Below are positions 60,101 to 64,000 of a stretch of DNA of 64,000 bases, one piece after another. How positions within the stretch are numbered: the first letter of the stretch is position 1; each line of letters starts with the position of its first letter. Under the pieces are notes generated by a model. That model did not search any database. It worked only from the letters and a program-made list of their open reading frames with translations, and had not been told where the DNA came from. The translations under genes were made by a program, and so were the position numbers. The stretch is from JACRCT01 sp049841135 (GTDB lineage Bacteria > Myxococcota > Myxococcia > Myxococcales > UBA5297): the NCBI GenBank assembly GCA_049841135.1, contig JASGHK010000008.1, positions 1,364,001 to 1,428,000 of the forward strand, read 5' to 3'.

Positions 60101-60793
60101 CAGCTCGATGTCCTTCATCTCGGACTTGAGCCGCTTGTACTTCTCGGCCTTGCGCGCCTGCCGCTCGAGCACTCCCAGCCGCGTGCCCAGCTCGCGCACG
60201 ATGTCGCCGACGCGCAGCAGGTTCTGCTCGGTGTACTCCATCTTCCGCTCGGCGGCCTTGCGGCGGCTCTTGTACCGGGTGACGCCGGCGGCCTCCTCGA
60301 TGAGCGAGCGGCGGTCCTCCGGCTTGGCGGAGACGATGAGGCCGATGCGGCCCTGCTCGATGATGGAGTACGCCTTGGTGCCGACGCCGGTGCCCAGGAA
60401 CAGCTCGGTCACGTCGATGAGGCGCGTGGGGGTCTTGTTGATCAGGTACTCGCTGTCGCCGTTGCGGAACAGGCGGCGGGTGACGCTGATCTCCGAGTAG
60501 GCCTGGAACGGCGCCGGCAACAGCTCGGGGCGATCGTTGTGGAAGGTGATCGTCACCTCGGCCATGCCGAGCGCGGGCTTGTGCTCGCTGCCCGCGAAGA
60601 TCACGTCCTCCATCGAGCGGCCGCGCAGGTGCTTGGCGCTCTGCTCGCCCATCGACCAGCGGATGGCGTCGACCACGTTCGACTTGCCGCAGCCGTTGGG
60701 GCCGACGACGCCGGTGATGCCGTCTCCGAAGGTGAAGACAGCACGCTCCATGAAGCTCTTGAACCCACAGATGTCGAGCCGCTTGATGCGCAT
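57167..60793 (-). CDS. smc: Chromosome segregation protein SMC, two compensating frameshifts
   Basis: A 1208-residue SMC. The ATPase head has Walker A GPNGCGKS at 31-38 and the C-terminal signature LLSGGEKALTAVALIFAIFL with Walker B CLLDEVDAPLDD. The hinge lies near residues 515-600 (GVRAVMTHVGDD, VHGLVSDVVRAPVEIEKAIE). Between about 59855 and 59325 the frame is shifted: the open frame reads Ser/Arg/Pro-rich sequence, while the +1 frame gives proper coiled coil (ERELGEIAAATATLGAEKEA). One base is missing near 59855 and one extra A (plus strand) lies near 59325. Restoring both gives a normal SMC. The SMC homodimer loops DNA with ScpA and ScpB, not in this window. A strong terminator follows. 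Confidence 0.93.
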   Translation of the reverse strand: MRIKRLDICGFKSFMERAVFTFGDGITGVVGPNGCGKSNVVDAIRWSMGEQSAKHLRGRSMEDVIFAGSEHKPALGMAEVTITFHNDRPELLPAPFQAYSEISVTRRLFRNGDSEYLINKTPTRLIDVTELFLGTGVGTKAYSIIEQGRIGLIVSAKPEDRRSLIEEAAGVTRYKSRRKAAERKMEYTEQNLLRVGDIVRELGTRLGVLERQARKAEKYKRLKSEMKDIELHTATLKYLELSAQAKAAREAAEGLTGEEKELTEKVIAAEAEIEKTREKLAADEKALRVLDEKAHEIDNQTKVGAANLEAWGRDSSPPAPAWARPSASSGRSPPPPRRSAPRRRPWRPSAARWTAWPPTTTAASSSCATSWASSPGKRSRPSSGSTPSARSWSRPSRASPAARATWRTSSARRPTSRAAWPGSPPSARSCSPTPASSSRPVRASTRSWAPAARCGWPSRSAASARRRRWSAAAASSWRTRRASSPCARSFSDRRSRLHSLKEIEKNYEGYGRGVRAVMTHVGDDPEYAGVHGLVSDVVRAPVEIEKAIEAVLGDRLQTVIVSDKQKGIELATYLKQTQEGRGAFLPLDVASATQVAQPDTSILGVIGAAAEMVTCAPEFSLLVQHLLGDVVVVKDLEAAVLYSRTGRPHTVVTLDGEVIEPTGAVFGGTVEGPGVGALHKKREIADLEEKVKIIESEMSVCQEKHRRMAERIAQLEGTLKGLSKDSHSEDLTVVEQEKDLHRTTEDLSRTRERLEKLTVELDGMHRALSEIGAEETSASGQGAQAETEREGRENRVRDLSEQLASVRARIAELTAERTNLQVKVAADFERRESVEKSLSRATSTLSELGERRTRLEATVKDAGGSREALLEKSSAMREELQKLALSLDAVQGERFTARGAYEEGAEKLRTGENDLRAVRKRLEELQSGLAGHALKEREYVLERSHLSDSIRDRYAVELSVELYDYHWRRPPTPEKEAELKDLRDQVERMGEINLTAIEEHKELVERHDFLKKQKGDLEQSLAQLRRAIVRINKTSKERFDQAFEVVNEKFQQVFPRLFNGGRASLMLVPNEQGGDPGIEIMAQPPGKKLQSVNLLSGGEKALTAVALIFAIFLIKPTPFCLLDEVDAPLDDANVGRYNEIVKEMSKVSQFILITHNKRTMQIADTMYGVTMEEPGVSKIVGVKISERVAAQPANQTPPEQAPTPAASA

Positions 60794-61135
60794 GGGAACC
60801 CTTCGCTTGCTTGGTACCAGTCCGTGATTTCAGGCGGAAAAGTGGACGGTGGAGTAGCACGCACCCAAGTGGCCGATCAAGCGTCGGGACACTATTAGTG
60901 GGGTGTCGTTCCGCTTGACACCACAATCCGTAGACAATTCGGGCATTTGGCGGCCCTTGCTACAGCGGCCTACAAATGCATGGCCACGCCTTGTCACCGC
61001 CCCCCTCCAGGCGCGAAATGCACGCGCGGCCGGACCCGCTCGCACCGCCGGTCGGGCGTGAAGACCTGGGGTCGCGGGCGCGTCGTGCGGCTCCCGAACC
61101 TCGCGGCCTCGCGGCGCGCACCTATAATCGCCGCC
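60794..61135. other. Divergent promoter region between smc and the chemoreceptor gene
   Basis: 342 bp without a gene. It holds the inverted repeat GGTGTC-N9-GACACC at 60902-60922, an operator candidate, overlapping a lone TTGACA at 60915-60920 with no matching -10. The right end carries TATAAT next to the chemoreceptor start. I see nothing else. Confidence 0.4.
61123..61128 (+). promoter_or_regulatory. -10 hexamer TATAAT with leaderless spacing
   Basis: A consensus TATAAT followed by seven bases and ATG 61136. No Shine-Dalgarno is present and no good -35 is visible 16-18 bp upstream. Confidence 0.5.
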
Positions 61136-63590
61136 ATGTCCGCACCCGACACGCAGGACCTGCGCCGGGCCCCCACCAGGCTGGTCACCCGGGTAGCCCT
61201 CTTCCACGGCATCGTGGGCCTCATCTTCCTGGCCTACGTAACGCTCCTGACCGGGGAGTGGCGCTGGCTAACGGTGTTGGCGCTCGCCTCTTTCGGCGCG
61301 TTGCTGCTTCTGTTCGCCCACCTGTCGCTCTCGCCGCTACGGCGGGCGCTGGAGGCGCCTGCCGACGTCGCGCTCGCCGAGCGGGCGAGCGCCGCCGTTC
61401 GGCGGCTTCCCGCGGTCGGGGCAGCGGTCACGGTGGTGTTCTGGGCCCTCGGCGGTGCCGCCGTGTACCTCGTGTTGCTCAGCACCGGGCTGCCCGACTC
61501 GGCGGTGAAGGCGGGGCTCATCGCCGGCGCCTGCACCGGGCTGGTCTCGATGCTGCTGTATTACTACCTGGCCATCGCCGAGCTGTTCGTCGTGCGTCTC
61601 GCGCTGCCGAGCGCGCACGCACCGGCGCGCGGCGTCTCCATCCGCCGGCGCATCATCATCACCAGCCTCGCCATCCTCTCCGTCGGCATCTGCACGGTCG
61701 GCGCGTCCGCGCTCCTCAACCACCAGGTCGCCATTGCGGATACCGCGGTCTCCAACTGCGACCACGCCCTCAAGGCTCTGGTGGTCATCGAGGCGCCGAC
61801 CAGCGCCATCGTCGAGGCCGCGGCCAAGGCGTGCGACGGGCCGGCCGTGGTCGGGGTCGCAGGCCGGGTCATCTCCAGCATCGGCGACCCGGAGATCGTC
61901 AACCTGCCCGAGGGGCGCAACGAGCGCGGCCAGATGCTCACCATGCCCCTGCGCAGCGGCACCACCTTGTACGTGCTGGTGAGCGACAAGGGCTGGAGCT
62001 GGGGCGGCAAGGCCATGAAGGAGTTCATGACGAAGATGTCGTTCTTCGCCGGCCTGGCGTTCATCCTCGCCTTCGTGCTCGCCTTCGTGGCCGCGCAGGC
62101 GCTGACCGCCCCGGTACGCGGCCTGGCCGAAGGGGCCGAGGCCATCGCGCGCGGCGACCTGACCCGCGTGGTCCCGGTGCTCACGCGCGACGAGATCGGC
62201 TCGCTCGCCAGCTCCTTCGGCGTCATGTCCAGCGGCCTGCGCAAGCTGGTGGGCAACATCAGCGGGGCAGCGGAGAGCCTCTCCGGGCAGGTCGGCGGCG
62301 TGGTCAGCGCGGGCGCGCTGGTGCAGCGCGGGGCCGAGGTCCGCCGCGAGGGCGTGGCCGGCGCCACGCGGGAGATGACCGAGATGGACAAGTCGGTGGC
62401 CGAGGTGGGCCGCGACATCTCGGGCCTCAACGAGTACGTGGCGACCACCGGCGCGGCGCTGGCCGAGTTCGCCGCCTCGCTCGAGGAGGTGCGCCGCCAC
62501 GGGCTGGAGCTCGAGCGGGCCGTGGCCGGCTCGCGCGGCGAGGTGCAGGCGCTCCTGGCGGCGGCCGACAGCGTGCGCGGCGAGATCGCCGCGCTCGCCG
62601 ACGCCGCCAGCTCCACGCTCTCCACCATCGGCGAGTCGGGGCGGACGCTGCAGGCCCTGGGCGACACCGCGCGCGAAGGCGAGCGCGTGGCGCAGCGCCT
62701 CTTCGAGGAGACCCGGACCGGCGCGCAGGTCGTGGACCAGAGCGTGCGCGGCGTCGAGGCCATCCGCGGGGTGGTGGCCGAGGCCAAGCAGCACGTCCAG
62801 GCGCTGGGCGAGCGCTCCAGCGACATCACCGAGGTCGTGGACTTCATCGCCGAGGTCGCCGGGCGCACCAACCTGCTCTCGCTCAACGCGGCCATCATCG
62901 CCGCCCAGGCCGGCGAGCAGGGCAAGCCCTTCGGCGTCGTCGCCGACCACATCCGCGAGCTGGCCTCGCAGATCGGCAGCTCGACCAAGCGGATCGCGGA
63001 CATCATCGCCGGCGTGAAGCTCGAGGTGGAGGCGACGAGCGCCCTCATCCAGGAGTCCGACGAGCTGGCGGCGACCGGCGTCGAGCGCGCGCAGGAGGGC
63101 GGCGAGGCGCTCAAGCGGATCGCCGACGAGAGCAAGAAGTCGCGCGAGGTCTCGCTCTCCATCCTCCCCGTCGTCACGACCTACACGCAGACGGCCCAGC
63201 AGATTCGAGCAGCTGGCGGCCAAGGTGGTGGAGATGGCGCGGGGCTTCGAGGGCGTCGACCTGCTCGCCCGCGGCGGCAAGTCGATCGAGGCGCTCGCCC
63301 AGAGCCTGGAGCCGTTGACCTCCCGCGTCGGCCGGGCGCTCGAGGAGCAGACCGCGGTCAGCCACAAGCAGGTCGAGAGCCTCGAGGAGATCAACCGGAT
63401 GATCGCCCGGCTCAACGGCACCGTGACCGAGCACGCCGACGGCACCGCGCGCGTCTTGAAGAACCTGTCGGCGCTGGTGAGCCTGGCGGACGAGGACCGC
63501 CGCGCGGTGGACGAGCTGGCGCTGGCGGCGCAGGCCCTCAACCGGCACGCACAGGCGCTGCGCGAGGGGCTCGGGCAGTTCCGGATGTAG
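61136..63590 (+). CDS. Methyl-accepting chemotaxis protein with extra membrane module, one frameshift
   Basis: About 817 residues after removing an extra T near 63204 (CAGATTCGAG to CAGATCGAG, giving IEQLAAKVVEM). The N-terminus has four hydrophobic helices (about 18-155), then a fifth (RRRIIITSLAILSVGICTVG), a periplasmic loop of about 110 residues, another helix (SFFAGLAFILAFVLAFVAAQ) and a HAMP domain (LAEGAEAIARGDLTRVVPV). The signalling tip is divergent: VDFIAEVAGRTNLLSLNAA, then IIAAQAGEQGKPFGVVADHI where most receptors have IEAARAGE and VVADEVR. It should feed the CheW/CheA system at 26-30 kb. Without correction the product would lose the last coiled coil. The start is marked by TATAAT seven bases upstream. 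Confidence 0.87.
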
Positions 63591-63596
63591 CCCCGA

Positions 63597-64000
63597 CTAC
63601 TCGAGCTCGCCCTCGTCGGAGTCCGCTGCCCGCGCCAAGGTGCAGCGGACGATGGCGTCAGGCGCGAGGTAGTACTCGTCCCCATCGCGGATCCGTTGGC
63701 GGGTGACCCGCAGCCGCCCGCCCAGGCGCACGCCGCCCCCCACCGCTTCGGCCCACCACACGCCGTCCTTGGCCTTCTCCAGCAAGAGGTGCCCCGACTC
63801 GACCGCGCGCGAGCCGAAGGTGATCTGGCAGACGGGGCCTCGCCCGGCCAGCGCGCTCGACTCGACGCGCAGCACCTGCCCGGCCGAGGTCGCGACGGAC
63901 AGCTCGTTCTCCCCAGCTCGAGGCGCGTGCGCGGCGAGGGTGCGGACGCCTTCGAGGTCGAGCCGCGCGCCGCGCAGGTCGACGTGGGTCCGCGCCGGGT
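63597..64000 (-). CDS. Hypothetical protein, 5' end outside window
   Basis: The frame is open from the right edge to a stop at 63597, at least 134 codons. The visible part is beta-rich: a repeated strand region HVDLRGARLDLEGVRTLA, then ENELSVATSAGQVLRVESSA, GRGPVCQITFGSRAVESGHL and VRLGGRLRVTRQRI. It ends in DEYYLAPDAIVRCTLAR and an acidic tail DSDEGELE. No signal or domain can be judged without the start. It ends six bases from the chemoreceptor stop, in convergent orientation. Confidence 0.6.
   Translation of the reverse strand, partial: PARTHVDLRGARLDLEGVRTLAAHAPRAGENELSVATSAGQVLRVESSALAGRGPVCQITFGSRAVESGHLLLEKAKDGVWWAEAVGGGVRLGGRLRVTRQRIRDGDEYYLAPDAIVRCTLARAADSDEGELE

Overview
The window is GC-rich DNA from a delta-type proteobacterium, almost certainly a member of the Myxococcota. 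Three observations support this. Two secreted proteins (4467-6560 and 53223-55853) end in a MYXO-CTERM type tail: a GCGC or ACGC motif, one hydrophobic helix and a run of Arg. Cys-rich, vWA and proline-rich exported proteins are abundant. Several genes carry the short helical N-termini or PilZ modules common in this phylum. I see no tRNA, rRNA, IS element, phage gene or CRISPR array, so this looks like ordinary chromosome.

Layout. 1-6.6 kb: an OmpA-like protein cut by the window edge, an EgtD-like methyltransferase, a TerC membrane protein and two vWA proteins, one of them Cys-rich. 6.8-13.7 kb: a GT-C glycosyltransferase, an ABC ATPase, a FIST protein, and a tandem pair of SPFH proteins with a small helical partner. 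13.7-17.5 kb (minus strand): small lipoproteins and a secreted metzincin protease. 17.6-22.3 kb: an ABC-2 permease, an SPFH/zinc-ribbon protein, PilZ, EcsC, and a TIMP/NTR-like protein fused to a probable propeller. 22.3-26.3 kb: ABC-F ATPase, a CGDDGCGG-repeat lipoprotein, a ChaN/TraB-like protein, and YaeQ. 26.3-30.3 kb: chemotaxis genes cheW, cheY and cheA, with lspA embedded on the other strand. 30.3-38.2 kb: larC-larB, a GNAT protein, a 1079-residue metalloprotease/propeller/barrel protein and small proteins. 38.2-47 kb: a long minus-strand housekeeping block (GT-C, cinA, a YkgJ-type protein, pgpA, an outer-membrane protein, an acyltransferase, pepP, an rluA-type gene). 47.3-55.9 kb: a giant protein with 27 exact-length 17-residue repeats, then a two-domain peptidoglycan hydrolase. 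56-64 kb: a rhomboid-like membrane protein, a small protein, smc, a large chemoreceptor and a partial gene.

Genes that may work together are the chemotaxis set (cheW, cheY, cheA and the receptor at 61 kb), the SPFH operon, the larB-larC nickel-pincer pair, and the split ABC ATPase and permease. The secreted metzincin and the TIMP-like protein a few kb away are a speculative protease/inhibitor pair.

Thirteen apparent single-base indels interrupt otherwise intact conserved genes (TerC twice, ABC ATPase, SPFH, CheY, SMC twice, the chemoreceptor and others). The likeliest explanation is uncorrected sequence error rather than decay, so those genes are annotated at full length with the break position given. 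Several start codons lie 6-7 nt after a -10-like hexamer with no Shine-Dalgarno, which suggests leaderless transcripts and was used to choose starts.
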